The position numbers and the translations under genes were made by a program. A stretch of DNA of 64,000 nucleotides from contig CAQGLR010000013.1 of NCBI GenBank assembly GCA_948794795.1, forward strand, positions 27,166-91,165, read 5' to 3'. The DNA is from an uncultured Lachnospiraceae bacterium. GTDB lineage: Bacteria; Bacillota; Clostridia; Lachnospirales; Lachnospiraceae. Positions 39,461-49,187 of the stretch are shown piece after piece (position 1 is the first letter of the stretch; the number at the start of each line of letters is the position of its first letter). Below the pieces are notes generated by a model. The model was not told the origin of the DNA. It made no database searches and was given only the letters and a program-made list of their open reading frames with translations.

Positions 39461-39489
39461 TTGACACTATAGTATGCCATTAATATAAT
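39461..39489 (+). promoter_or_regulatory. Consensus promoter of the AraC regulator gene
   Basis: TTGACA at 39461-39466 and TATAAT at 39484-39489 are exactly 17 bases apart, a perfect sigma-A pair. The gene starts at 39538. Confidence 0.75.
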
Positions 39490-39537
39490 AAAAGTGTATA
39501 AAAAGGTAAAAAATTTATTTAAATTAAGGGGAACATA

Positions 39538-40350
39538 ATGTTTAATTATATTTATCCAGTAATTGCCAGCCAGGCATGTTATCCGTTTTATTTATCTGGT
39601 ATAGGAATTGCATCACCAGAGTACCATGTTATAAGGGAAGAGGGGCTGGTTTCACACCAGATATTATTTACTATCAAAGGTGAAGGCAGGTTAAATATTG
39701 ATAATAAATCATATATAAATAAAAAAGGAACAATATTTTATGTGGCATCAGGTGTTCCACATGAATATTATCCTTTAGACGGGGAATGGACTACCTGCTG
39801 GGTAGTTTTCAGAGGGGATTATCTTGCAGGCATAATGGAGCGGCTTGGATTTCCAGCTTATATTTTTAAGAAATGTAAAGATATAAGTAATATTAAAAGG
39901 CTGTTTGATATGATATATGCTTCTGCGAAAAGTTCTTCATATATGGATGAAAAATGCTCATTGCTTGTTTATGAATATATTATGGCTGCAAGGAATGAAC
40001 TTTTATTAAATAAAAGTGCCAGCACCAGTATTATTAAGGATGCAGTTACTTATATTGATAAAAATTACAGTAAAGATATTAGTTTAAAAGAATTATCAGA
40101 TATATGTGGTATTTCGGGGCAGCATTTCTGCAGGATATTTAAGAAAGAATTTGGCATGAGGTCACTTGAATACCTGGCAAAAAAGAGAATATCAGAAGCA
40201 AAAGTCCTGCTTTGTAATACTGGTAAAAGCATTTCTTTAATTGGAGAAGAAACAGGTTATAAAGATATAACTTATTTTGGAATGGTATTTAAAAAATATG
40301 AAGGGATTTCACCAAGTGAATACCGTAAAATAAAGAAACTTTCTTTTTGA
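39538..40350 (+). CDS. AraC family transcriptional regulator with cupin domain
   Basis: The 270-residue protein has an N-terminal cupin sugar-binding domain at about residues 15-150 (ILFTIKGEGRLN, SGVPHEYYPLDGEW). A C-terminal AraC double helix-turn-helix at 175-265 reads LKELSDICGISGQHFCRIF and IGEETGYKDITYFGMVFKK. AAGGGG precedes the ATG. It lies between the beta-helix gene and the GH59-like glycosidase gene and likely activates one or both in response to a sugar. Confidence 0.88.
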   Translation: MFNYIYPVIASQACYPFYLSGIGIASPEYHVIREEGLVSHQILFTIKGEGRLNIDNKSYINKKGTIFYVASGVPHEYYPLDGEWTTCWVVFRGDYLAGIMERLGFPAYIFKKCKDISNIKRLFDMIYASAKSSSYMDEKCSLLVYEYIMAARNELLLNKSASTSIIKDAVTYIDKNYSKDISLKELSDICGISGQHFCRIFKKEFGMRSLEYLAKKRISEAKVLLCNTGKSISLIGEETGYKDITYFGMVFKKYEGISPSEYRKIKKLSF

Positions 40351-40480
40351 TTTTTATATTAAAATGTAAATATAGTATGTTCATATCTTTGGACTTCGCA
40401 AATAATTTCAGATTGGATTACTGCTTAATTACTGTTACAATATTTTTAGGATAAAAATATCAGGACAGGAGGAGAGTAAA

Positions 40481-43309
40481 TTGAGGAAATTAACATTGAA
40501 ACGTATAAGTGCTGTTTTAATAAGCCTTTCGCTTATGTCAGGATGTGTTGCATGTTCTGGGCAGAAAAAGGAGGATGAAGTACAGGATACATCTTCTATA
40601 ACATCTGAAACTACAAAACAGCCAGATACAGAAAAACAACCAGAAAGGACAGTGCCAGTGGATGCTAAAGAATATGGAATAACTATAGATGGGAATAATA
40701 TCCATACAGAGAATAAAAATGGGCTCACATATAAAGGTTTTGGTATTCTTAGTGGAAATTCATCAAGTGACCTTTTAATGGATTATAAAGCAGAGAATCC
40801 AGAGGCATATGCACAGCTTATGCAGTATTTATTTGGCGGGGAGTATCCTGTTATGAACCATGTAAAGCTGGAGATGGGTAATGACAGGAATAATTCAACA
40901 GGTCCGGAAGCTGCTACTAAAAGGAGTAAGGATGAGAAAACAAATATATTGCGTAATCCTGGATGGCAGCTTGCAGCAGATGCAAAGAAAATTAACCCAG
41001 ATTTAAAGGTTAGCATTTTAAAATGGAATTCACCTGTATGGGTAAAGACAGGCAAAGATATTTATAACTGGTATAAAGAGGCAATACTGGCTGCTTATGA
41101 AGAATATGGGTTTATGGTGGATTATATTAACCCCAATACAAATGAAAGATGGGATAAAGAAGCAGATGTATCTTTTACCAAAGATTTTGCAAAATGGATT
41201 AAAGAAGAGGATGGGAAGACAATACCAGATGAAACGGCACTTAATCTTTTTAAACAGATAAAACTTGTAGTATCTGATGAGTCTGGAACAGTTTCTTCAA
41301 GTGTGGCAGAGTTTCTTAAAGAGGATAAGGAATTTTATAATGCTGTGGACGTAGTTGGATACCATTATAGCACAGATGATGATGAGAATGGCGGAATGAA
41401 GTGGTTTGCGGAAGAAATGGATAAAGAGGTGTGGAACAGTGAGGCACAGGCAACATTTTCTAATTCTGCTTTCCGTCCGTCTAATAATGTAAAAGACCCT
41501 TCAAAAGAAGGCACAGGCATAGGAGGTACAGGAAGCCCGCTTGAAATGGGTAATACATTTATTAAAGGATTTGTGGAATCACGCCGTTCACATGTAATCT
41601 ACCAGCCAGGAATTGGTTCTTTCTATGAGGGAGGACAGTTTTCTTTTAAAGAGCTTGTAAGTGCAAGAGACCCTTGGTCTGGATGGATACATTATGATGC
41701 CGGGCTTCTTGTGCTGGCACATCTTAGCAAGTTTGCAAAGACAGGATGGGAGAATGAAGATAATACCGCAGGCATATGGCGTGCTATACCAGAGTCAAGT
41801 GAGTCTTCGGCAGAAGGTATAAATCCTGTTAATGGACGTAATGGAGGACCTAATTATATTACACTTGCATCTCCTAAAAAGGATAATTTCTCTACAGTTA
41901 TTGTAAATGACAGTGAATATCCAATGGCTTATAATATTAAAGTGGAAAATATGGATATAAATACAGATAAAGGTCTTGGAATATGGAAAACGAGGGCAGC
42001 AGATGCAGGTGCATTTAATGAAAATTATATGAAATATGGTGGAGATATAGCTGTTTCTGATGATGGCAGTTATATAGTGCCAGTACAGCCATTTTCTATT
42101 GTTACAGTAACTACACTTGATGTATCAGGAAGTGATGAACATATAAAAGAGCTTCCAGTTGAAGGAGAACGTATAGTACTTGATACTGATAGTACGGGCA
42201 GCAGGCAGGATATATCAGATATCCATTTATATGCGGATAATTTTGAATATACTGGCAAGAAAGTACCTGTCCTTGATGGCAAAGGAGGGTTTACAGGGGA
42301 AGAAGAGGATTATATTCTTTCACGTGGTGGTGACAGTGGTGCAATAGCACGTTATACCAACACATTAAATGGGGCTTTTGAAGTATATAAAACAAAATCT
42401 GGCAATTATGTACTGCGCCAGCAGCTTGATGAGGACACTTATGGTATTGGCAATGCATGGAATAATGGAGACCCTGCTGTTGTAATTGGGGATTTCCGCT
42501 GGGTGAATTATGCTGCATCAGTTGACGTCCTTTTTGAACATAATAAAAAGCAACAATATGCTGCTGTTTCAATAAGGCAGACAGGCTCATCACACTCCCT
42601 TTTTGCAAGTTCAGGATATACTTTACAGCTTTTTGAATCAGGTAAATGGAACCTGTACAGAAAAGGTGAAGTGGTACTTAATGGAAAAGTTAGTACAAAA
42701 GATGGATTAAAAAAAGGTGCAGGCAAGTGGAATAATTTAAAACTTGAAGGAGCTGGAAGCACAATAACAGCTTATATAAATGGTAAAAAAGCAGGTGTAT
42801 ACAAAGATAAAACACCAATAACAGCTGGACGTATTGGGCTTGGAAGTGCATATACATTTACACAGTTTGACAATCTGGAAGTAACTAAAATAAGGGGTGA
42901 AGTGCCATATTATACGGAGCTTCTGGATAATATGGAAACTTATGATTTAACACTCGGTAAAAATACAAAATTAGTATATAAAGGCAGCTGGACACATGAG
43001 AATGGACAGTCAATGTTTGTATACCAGCGCAGTATGTCTACAACTGAAAAGGCAGGTTCACAACTTATATATACATTTAAAGGGACTGGGCTTGAAATAC
43101 TTGCTGGTACATTTGACAAAGCAAAATTACGTGTTACAGTTGATGGAAAGGTGTATAAAGAGTCCGTAAAAACCCAGGAAGCAGGTAATATGAATATGAT
43201 ATATTCATTAAATGGACTTGAATTTGGTGAACATACAGTAACACTTGAATTAATTAAGGGTATTTTCAGGGTTGATATGGCAGGTGTACTTGGTGATGTG
43301 TATAAATAA
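40481..43309 (+). CDS. Lipoprotein glycoside hydrolase, GH59-like (galactocerebrosidase family)
   Basis: The 942-residue surface enzyme starts at TTG, five bases after AGGAGGAG. A lipoprotein signal ends at Cys22 (LMSGC), and a Thr/Glu/Gln linker spans about 27-60. The catalytic barrel begins YKGFGILSGNSSS near residue 84, as in GH59 galactosidases. Candidate acid/base Glu222 (TNERW) and nucleophile Glu321 (VWNSEAQAT) match the family positions. Residues 590-800 form a concanavalin-like beta-sandwich (WNNLKLEGAGSTITAYINGKKAG), and a further beta domain follows. GH59 enzymes release beta-linked galactose, which would suit the mgl importer. The exact substrate is unknown. Confidence 0.8.
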   Translation: MRKLTLKRISAVLISLSLMSGCVACSGQKKEDEVQDTSSITSETTKQPDTEKQPERTVPVDAKEYGITIDGNNIHTENKNGLTYKGFGILSGNSSSDLLMDYKAENPEAYAQLMQYLFGGEYPVMNHVKLEMGNDRNNSTGPEAATKRSKDEKTNILRNPGWQLAADAKKINPDLKVSILKWNSPVWVKTGKDIYNWYKEAILAAYEEYGFMVDYINPNTNERWDKEADVSFTKDFAKWIKEEDGKTIPDETALNLFKQIKLVVSDESGTVSSSVAEFLKEDKEFYNAVDVVGYHYSTDDDENGGMKWFAEEMDKEVWNSEAQATFSNSAFRPSNNVKDPSKEGTGIGGTGSPLEMGNTFIKGFVESRRSHVIYQPGIGSFYEGGQFSFKELVSARDPWSGWIHYDAGLLVLAHLSKFAKTGWENEDNTAGIWRAIPESSESSAEGINPVNGRNGGPNYITLASPKKDNFSTVIVNDSEYPMAYNIKVENMDINTDKGLGIWKTRAADAGAFNENYMKYGGDIAVSDDGSYIVPVQPFSIVTVTTLDVSGSDEHIKELPVEGERIVLDTDSTGSRQDISDIHLYADNFEYTGKKVPVLDGKGGFTGEEEDYILSRGGDSGAIARYTNTLNGAFEVYKTKSGNYVLRQQLDEDTYGIGNAWNNGDPAVVIGDFRWVNYAASVDVLFEHNKKQQYAAVSIRQTGSSHSLFASSGYTLQLFESGKWNLYRKGEVVLNGKVSTKDGLKKGAGKWNNLKLEGAGSTITAYINGKKAGVYKDKTPITAGRIGLGSAYTFTQFDNLEVTKIRGEVPYYTELLDNMETYDLTLGKNTKLVYKGSWTHENGQSMFVYQRSMSTTEKAGSQLIYTFKGTGLEILAGTFDKAKLRVTVDGKVYKESVKTQEAGNMNMIYSLNGLEFGEHTVTLELIKGIFRVDMAGVLGDVYK

Positions 43310-43334
43310 ACAGTAATAAAATAATTTATATATT

Positions 43335-43363
43335 AAAAGTGGGTGCATAAGTGCCCACTTTTT
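43335..43363. terminator. Bidirectional terminator after the GH59-like gene and ispE
   Basis: AAAAGTGGG at 43335-43343 pairs with CCCACTTTT at 43354-43362, with T runs on both strands. It lies between the ends of the glycosidase gene and ispE. Confidence 0.85.
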
Positions 43364-43436
43364 GCAGGATTATAATTATTATATTTTATGGCTTATGTTA
43401 CAAAAAACAGGACATAGAGAACAGGCTGTAATATAT

Positions 43437-44333
43437 TTATTGTATTGTGTGGCATAATATAACATCAGCATTATTATATTTTTCTTTTGCTTTTTTGTAT
43501 ACAGCACTTGCTTTTTCTTTATTTTCAAACATTCCAAATACTGTTGGCCCGCTTCCACTCATAAGTGAACCTGCTGCCCCATTATCTGTTAGAAATGTTT
43601 TAATTTCACTGATTAAAGGATATTCTTTAATAGTAACTGTTTCAAGTACATTTGAGAGACAGGAAGTTATTCCTTTAATATTTTTAGCATTTATTGCATT
43701 AACCATGCCATCTATGTCAGGATGGTATTTAAGCCCAGGGACGTCTAAGTGTGTATATACATAAGCTGTGCTTACAGATATGCAAGGTTTAACAAGTACA
43801 AGCCATATTTCAGGCAGAGGGGATAAAGGAGTAAGTATCTCCCCAATTCCTTCACAAAGTACAGTGCCTTTTTTAATACAAAAAGGCACATCTGCACCAA
43901 GAGTAACACCAGTCTTGCATAGTTCTTCTTCTGATAAGCCAAGGCGGCATAATTTATTGATACCTTCAAGGGTAGCTGCACAATCAGAACTGCCTCCTGC
44001 CAGTCCAGCAGCAGCAGGGATATTTTTATCCAGGTGTATATCAAAACATGTTTTTATATTAAACTTTTCCTTCATAAGCATAGCAGCTTTGTATACAAGG
44101 TTTTTGCCAGCAGGGATTTTATCAGGGAGTTCCTTGTTCATTGTAAAATTTACAGGATTATGGTGGCCAGTACCAGTTACAGCAGATATAGTAAGGGTGT
44201 CATATACACTTATAGTCTGCATAACCATTTTCAGTGTATGGTATCCGTTACCAAGTTGTCCTGTTACATCAAGTGAAAGGTTTATTTTAGCAGGAGTATT
44301 TATATTAATTGTGTTATCTGGTATAATATCCAT
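43437..44333 (-). CDS. ispE: 4-diphosphocytidyl-2-C-methyl-D-erythritol kinase
   Basis: IspE phosphorylates CDP-methylerythritol in the non-mevalonate isoprenoid pathway. The 298-residue GHMP kinase has PAKINLSLDVTG at the N-terminus with the conserved Lys, the ATP motif PAAAGLAGGSSDCAA and the C-terminal LMSGSGPTVFG motif. GGAGG eight bases before the ATG supports the start. It is divergent from the VanY-like gene. Confidence 0.95.
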   Translation of the reverse strand: MDIIPDNTININTPAKINLSLDVTGQLGNGYHTLKMVMQTISVYDTLTISAVTGTGHHNPVNFTMNKELPDKIPAGKNLVYKAAMLMKEKFNIKTCFDIHLDKNIPAAAGLAGGSSDCAATLEGINKLCRLGLSEEELCKTGVTLGADVPFCIKKGTVLCEGIGEILTPLSPLPEIWLVLVKPCISVSTAYVYTHLDVPGLKYHPDIDGMVNAINAKNIKGITSCLSNVLETVTIKEYPLISEIKTFLTDNGAAGSLMSGSGPTVFGMFENKEKASAVYKKAKEKYNNADVILCHTIQ

Positions 44334-44522
44334 AATCAGCCTCCATATAGTCTAATATTTTTTATAGTAACATAATACCATTTTATTTAAAAAAAGTAAA
44401 AAATTCTGGGAGATTTTTTTGGCTGTTCGTGTTATACTTATAAGAGCTGGGATAAAAATTTGTTTATTAATGAAAGAAACCAGCTGCAAACTGAATAATG
44501 ATTAGAGGATTATATATAGATT

Positions 44523-45884
44523 ATGCAAGATAAACAGGACAATGGAAATACAGAAAAAAGCAGGAATTATATTAAATACGCATTTATAGTGCTTATATGC
44601 CTGGTAGTTATACTGGTTTTTCTTCTTGCCAGCCAGCCTCCAGAAACTGGCAGTACAGATACTGGTATATCTTCTGGCACAATGGACAGCTCTGGGGAAT
44701 ATTATAATAATAATGATAGTGATGATGGACCTGGAGAAGAAAATATGGAAAATGTAGATAATTTTAGTACGAGTATACCACTTATTAAGGTAAACACTGA
44801 CCCAGCCAGCTATACTGTCCTTGTAAACAGGGAATATCCTATGCCTGGGGATTATGTCCCTGATGATTTAATGATTCCTAAGGCTGCTTATAGTTATGAA
44901 GGTATTTACGAAAAGAGTTATATGCGTAAGGCAGCAGCAAAAGCTATTGAAAAGATGTTTGCAGAAGCAAAGAAAAGTAAAAAGTATGAATTTAAGGTAG
45001 TGTCTGCTTACAGGTCATATACAAGGCAGAAAGCTATTTATGAAAATAATGTTAATACACGTGGTTCTGAAAAGACAAATAAAGTGTCAGCCCAGCCAGG
45101 GTGCAGTGAGCACCAGACAGGACTGGCAATTGATGTGTCATGTGAAACGGTAAATTGTGCTATAGACAAGACATTTGCTTCATGTCCAGAAGGAAAATGG
45201 CTTGCAAAGAACTGCCATAAATTTGGTTTTATTATAAGGTATCCAAAAGGGAAATCTGATATTACAGGGTATTCATACGAGCCATGGCATATAAGGTATG
45301 TAGGTGTGAACCTTGCAAAGTACCTTCATAAAAAAGACCTTACTTTAGAAGAATATTATATGGTTACTACTGTTGATGATAAAGTTCCAGAAGATGAGTA
45401 TATTAAGGATACGGATATTGGTGCACCAAAAGAGCCACAGATGACAGCAGCACCTACACCAGCTACTACTGCATATGCTGCCCAAAGTGCTATTCCAGTA
45501 CCAGAACCTACAGATACCCCGGCACCAACAGCCAGACCAGAAAAGACAAAAGAACCTGTAAGGACAAAAGAGCCAGTTAATACTAGTAAGCCAGAATATA
45601 CAAAAGAACCAGAAGAAACGAAAAAACCAGCAAAAACGAAAGAACCAGCAAAAACGAAGGAGCCAGTTAAAACACCAAAGCCTTCAAAATCTCCAGTGCC
45701 AGTAAAGACAAAAGAACCAGTAAAGACACCTTTGCCATCAGATGAGCCTGGTATAACAGAGCCTCCTTATGAAACAGAACCTCCGCAGGAGGATACGCCA
45801 GAACCTTCTGGAACAGCCCAGGCGGCAGAGGACAGCCAGCTGGAAGAAACATCTGTACCAGATGGTTCTGGTGAAATGGAGTAG
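44523..45884 (+). CDS. Membrane-anchored D-alanyl-D-alanine carboxypeptidase, VanY family
   Basis: This zinc peptidase trims the terminal D-Ala from peptidoglycan stems outside the cell. The 453 residues have one transmembrane helix at about 18-38 and a Ser/Gly/Asp linker. The VanY domain at about 100-280 shows SAYRSYTRQKAIY, the zinc ligands in SEHQTGLAIDVS and the final ligand in EPWHIRYVG. Residues 310-453 are a Pro/Thr/Lys/Glu tail with repeated KTKEPxKT units, probably cell-wall spanning or disordered. An AGAGG sequence is 13 bases upstream of the ATG, so the start is a little uncertain. Downstream genes follow on the same strand. Confidence 0.88.
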   Translation: MQDKQDNGNTEKSRNYIKYAFIVLICLVVILVFLLASQPPETGSTDTGISSGTMDSSGEYYNNNDSDDGPGEENMENVDNFSTSIPLIKVNTDPASYTVLVNREYPMPGDYVPDDLMIPKAAYSYEGIYEKSYMRKAAAKAIEKMFAEAKKSKKYEFKVVSAYRSYTRQKAIYENNVNTRGSEKTNKVSAQPGCSEHQTGLAIDVSCETVNCAIDKTFASCPEGKWLAKNCHKFGFIIRYPKGKSDITGYSYEPWHIRYVGVNLAKYLHKKDLTLEEYYMVTTVDDKVPEDEYIKDTDIGAPKEPQMTAAPTPATTAYAAQSAIPVPEPTDTPAPTARPEKTKEPVRTKEPVNTSKPEYTKEPEETKKPAKTKEPAKTKEPVKTPKPSKSPVPVKTKEPVKTPLPSDEPGITEPPYETEPPQEDTPEPSGTAQAAEDSQLEETSVPDGSGEME

Positions 45885-45913
45885 AATAAAAGGAAAAGGA
45901 GAAATAATTACTT

Positions 45914-46642
45914 ATGAGGTTAATATTAGTAGCAATATTTTTAATATTATATGGTATTTTTACTATTCCAATGTGTCTGGTAGAGTGGGTAGCAGGAAAG
46001 ATAAGTCCTGTGAAGAAAGCAGTTATTGCCCAGAAATGTGTAGCGGCGGGTTTTAAAATAATACTTTTTATTTCGGGTGTAAAGCTTACTGTTAAGGGAG
46101 AAGAAAATATACTTCATGGCCGTGCAGCGCTTTATACATATAACCATAGAGGATTTTTTGATATACTTGTTGGTTATGCGACAGCGCCATTATGCTCATC
46201 ATATGTGTCAAAGAAAGAGATTGAAACTGTACCAATGATATCATGGTGGATGAAATGTATGAACTGCCTTTTTCTTGACAGGACAGATATTAAACAAGGA
46301 ATGAAAACTATATTAGAAGGGGTCGGGCTTATGAAAAATGGGACTTCAATATATATAGCTCCTGAAGGTACACGTAATAAAGGAGAAGGTGTACTTAAGT
46401 TCCATGATGCAAGTTTTAAGCTTGCTGATAAGTCAAAGTGCCCTGTAGTCCCTGTTGCGATTAGCAATACCGCTGAGGTTTTTGAAAAGCATCTGCCATG
46501 GATACACAGCCAGCATGTAATTATTGAGTACTGCACCCCTATTTATATGGAAGATTTAGATAAGACAGAGAAAAAGCATATAGGGGAAAAAGTCAGGCAG
46601 ATTATATTAGAAAAACTGCAGCAAAATGCCAATGAATTATAA
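45914..46642 (+). CDS. plsC: 1-acyl-sn-glycerol-3-phosphate acyltransferase
   Basis: PlsC adds the second acyl chain to lysophosphatidic acid in phospholipid synthesis. The 242 residues have an N-terminal membrane segment, the catalytic HX4D motif in NHRGFFD near residue 77, and the glycerol phosphate-binding motif APEGTRN near residue 153. The gene lies 29 bases after the VanY-like gene, with AAGGAG upstream. Confidence 0.9.
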   Translation: MRLILVAIFLILYGIFTIPMCLVEWVAGKISPVKKAVIAQKCVAAGFKIILFISGVKLTVKGEENILHGRAALYTYNHRGFFDILVGYATAPLCSSYVSKKEIETVPMISWWMKCMNCLFLDRTDIKQGMKTILEGVGLMKNGTSIYIAPEGTRNKGEGVLKFHDASFKLADKSKCPVVPVAISNTAEVFEKHLPWIHSQHVIIEYCTPIYMEDLDKTEKKHIGEKVRQIILEKLQQNANEL

Positions 46643-46738
46643 TTAATATTTGCATAATATGTAAAATGTGATATTATTATTATGTTTGCGTTTTACAATA
46701 TATTGCAGTAATGCGGATTTTAATTATGGAGGTTAGTT

Positions 46739-47233
46739 ATGAGTGGTAAGATAATGTTCATTCCTGTATTTGGCATACATCCTCTTACAATAGTAGTAAT
46801 AGTAATACTTGTGCTTCTTATCGCAGCACTTGTTGCACTTACTATTTATGGAAGAAAGCTGCAGAAGAAACAGGAAGAAACACAAAAAGAGATGCAGGCG
46901 GCTTCACAAAGTGTATCAATGCTTGTAATTGATAAAAAACGTATGAAATTAAAGGAATCAGGGCTGCCACAGCTGGTTATAGACCAGACACCTAAATATA
47001 TGCGCGGGCAGAAAGTGCCAATAGTCAAGGCTAAAGTGGGGCCAAAGATTATGCCGCTTATATGTGATGAGAAGGTTTTTGAACTTGTTCCAGTTAAGAA
47101 AGAGATACGTGCCATAGTAAGTGGAATTTATATTATGGAAGTCAAAGGACTGCGTTCAAATCTTGAAGCAAGACCTAAGAAAATGAAATTTTCTGAAAAG
47201 GTCAAATCAAAATTTTCTAAGAAAGATAAATAA
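46739..47233 (+). CDS. Uncharacterised single-pass membrane protein
   Basis: The 164-residue protein has one transmembrane helix at about residues 13-37 followed by a basic helical stretch (KLQKKQEETQKEM). A compact domain (VIDKKRMKLKESGLPQLV, KVFELVPVKKEIRAIVSGIYIMEV) and a Lys-rich tail complete it. The topology resembles YajC-like proteins, but the sequence does not match. I do not recognise the family. The start has GGAGG six bases upstream. A terminator follows, so it forms a unit with plsC or stands alone. Confidence 0.75.
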   Translation: MSGKIMFIPVFGIHPLTIVVIVILVLLIAALVALTIYGRKLQKKQEETQKEMQAASQSVSMLVIDKKRMKLKESGLPQLVIDQTPKYMRGQKVPIVKAKVGPKIMPLICDEKVFELVPVKKEIRAIVSGIYIMEVKGLRSNLEARPKKMKFSEKVKSKFSKKDK

Positions 47234-47245
47234 AGGCAACTAATA

Positions 47246-47282
47246 AAACCATACAAACTAAATGTAATTTGTATGGTTTATA
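47246..47282 (+). terminator. Terminator before the MATE exporter gene
   Basis: AAACCATACAAA at 47246-47257 pairs perfectly with TTTGTATGGTTT at 47268-47279. It ends just before the ribosome binding site of the next gene. Confidence 0.65.
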
Positions 47283-47302
47283 TTATGGCATGGAGGCTGA
47301 AT

Positions 47303-48652
47303 ATGGCAAAGAGTATGACTGAAGGGAAGCCATTAAAATTGATTTTACAATTTGCGCTTCCTCTTTTAATGGGTAATATTTTCCAGCAGACATATAATAT
47401 AGTTGATGCTGCAATAGTCGGGAATTATCTGGGGACAAAAGCACTGGCAAGTGTTGGTGCATCAGCAAGTGTCCAGTTTCTTGTAATGGGTTTTTGTATT
47501 GGAATATGTTGTGGGTTTGGTATCCCTGTGGCACAGCGTTTTGGTGCAAAGGATTATAATTCAATGCGTTCATGTATATTCCATGCAGGCCTGCTGTCAG
47601 TTATAACAGCAGTTATACTTACTGTGGCTTGTGCATTGCTTTGTCCGTCAATTTTACATATACTGTCTACACCAGATGATATTTATAGTAACTCTTATAA
47701 ATATCTTTTAATTTTATTTCTAGGAATACCATTTACAATACTTTATAACCTGTTATCAGGAATACTCCGTTCAGTAGGTGACAGCAAGACCCCATTTGTA
47801 TTCCTTGTAATTTCTACTATACTTAATATACTGCTTGATTTATTCTGTATTATAGTTATGAAATGGGGCTGTGCCGGGGCAGCAGCAGCAACAATTACAG
47901 CACAGGCAGTAAGCGGGATACTCTGCTTTATTTATATGTGGAAGAAGTTTTCTATACTCAGGCTTTCAAAAAGTGACTGCAAGGTAAAAGGAAGTGTAGT
48001 AACAAATATGCTTGTAATGGGTGTGCCTATGGGATTACAATATTCTGTTACAGCTATTGGCAGCATGGTTATGCAGTCTGCGAACAATGGACTGGGAAGT
48101 GTATATGTTTCGGGCTTTACTGCCGGAATGAGGATTAAACAGTTTGCAATGTGCCCATTTGATGCAATAGCTACAGCAGTTTCAACATTCTGCAGCCAGA
48201 ACTTTGGTGCAGGAAAGCATGGGCGTATAAAGAAAGGTCTGCGTGAAGGTATTGTAACAGGGGTATTGTATGGAATTTGTGCAGGTCTTGTACTGGTATT
48301 CTTTGGAGGCACTCTTTCAAGAATTTTTATAAGTGCAGAAGAGACAGAAGTCCTTGCAGCATCTGCAAAATACTTGCGATGTCTTGGATATTTCTACTGG
48401 TCTTTGGGAATTTTAAATGTATGCCGTATGACAGTACAAGGGCTTGGATATCCAGGACGTGCAATATTCTCTGGAGTGGTGGAGATGGTTGCAAGAATTG
48501 CAGTAAGCAAGATATTTGTACCACTTTATGGTTTTACGGCGATATGTTTTGCAGACCAGTCCGCGTGGGTAAGTGCAGTGTTGTATATTGTGCCAGTGTG
48601 CTATTTTTGTACAAGGTTTGTGCAAGACAGCAGTAAAAAAGGTAAAGAATAA
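47303..48652 (+). CDS. MATE family efflux transporter
   Basis: The 449-residue inner-membrane protein has twelve predicted helices of the multidrug and toxin extrusion family, which exchange Na+ or H+ for cationic drugs or other small molecules. Typical sequences are PLLMGNIFQQTYNIVDAAIVG near the N-terminus and GVPMGLQYSVTAIGSMVMQ mid-protein. I chose ATG 47303 because GGAGG lies six bases upstream; the longer frame from 47273 has no such site. The substrate is not predictable. Confidence 0.9.
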   Translation: MAKSMTEGKPLKLILQFALPLLMGNIFQQTYNIVDAAIVGNYLGTKALASVGASASVQFLVMGFCIGICCGFGIPVAQRFGAKDYNSMRSCIFHAGLLSVITAVILTVACALLCPSILHILSTPDDIYSNSYKYLLILFLGIPFTILYNLLSGILRSVGDSKTPFVFLVISTILNILLDLFCIIVMKWGCAGAAAATITAQAVSGILCFIYMWKKFSILRLSKSDCKVKGSVVTNMLVMGVPMGLQYSVTAIGSMVMQSANNGLGSVYVSGFTAGMRIKQFAMCPFDAIATAVSTFCSQNFGAGKHGRIKKGLREGIVTGVLYGICAGLVLVFFGGTLSRIFISAEETEVLAASAKYLRCLGYFYWSLGILNVCRMTVQGLGYPGRAIFSGVVEMVARIAVSKIFVPLYGFTAICFADQSAWVSAVLYIVPVCYFCTRFVQDSSKKGKE

Positions 48653-48654
48653 TA

Positions 48655-49092
48655 TTAAATTGAATGTATATTAATATAAACTGTATATCCAGATATATGG
48701 CTATGGTTAAATTCAAGTTCATAATCTATCTGTATATCAATAGAATCTGGCTCTTCTTTTATATTAATATATGAAGTTACAATTCCTGTCTGTAATGTAC
48801 CATAAGGGGTTTCATAAAATCCAGAGTGGTGGTGTCCCTTTTTAAAAAACATGTCTGTAGATGTCTGTCCACGTTTTGTAAGTGAAACAGAATCGTTACT
48901 AATTTTTAAAATATTTTTAACAGGTACAGGAGTACCTTCGCTGGTTTCACCAGATAATTCTTCATAAGTTATTATATGTTTATCCTGTATATGTTTATAA
49001 CTGCCCTGCTGCATAGTTTGTATTTCTGTATCAGGGCAGTTTTCATATTCATGCTGTAGTCCCCTGACTGTGACAAGTACTTTGGTATTCAT
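48655..49092 (-). CDS. DUF1934 domain beta-barrel protein
   Basis: The 145-residue protein matches the DUF1934/YwiB family of small lipocalin-like barrels common in Firmicutes. Family features are the initial KVLVTVRGLQ, LTKRGQTSTDMFFKKGHHHSGFYETPYG and the strand ending YELEFNHSHISGYTV. Its function is unknown. The gene lies downstream of spoIIR and may be cotranscribed with it across a 95-base gap. It is convergent with the MATE gene, with two bases between the stops. Confidence 0.85.
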   Translation of the reverse strand: MNTKVLVTVRGLQHEYENCPDTEIQTMQQGSYKHIQDKHIITYEELSGETSEGTPVPVKNILKISNDSVSLTKRGQTSTDMFFKKGHHHSGFYETPYGTLQTGIVTSYINIKEEPDSIDIQIDYELEFNHSHISGYTVYINIHSI

Positions 49093-49187
49093 ATTTGTAA
49101 TCCTCTGTTATGGTAGTTTTTTAAAATTATACCATAATCTGGTTATTATTCAAGGGCAGAGTTTTCTGCCACTTTTGTTTTACAAGT

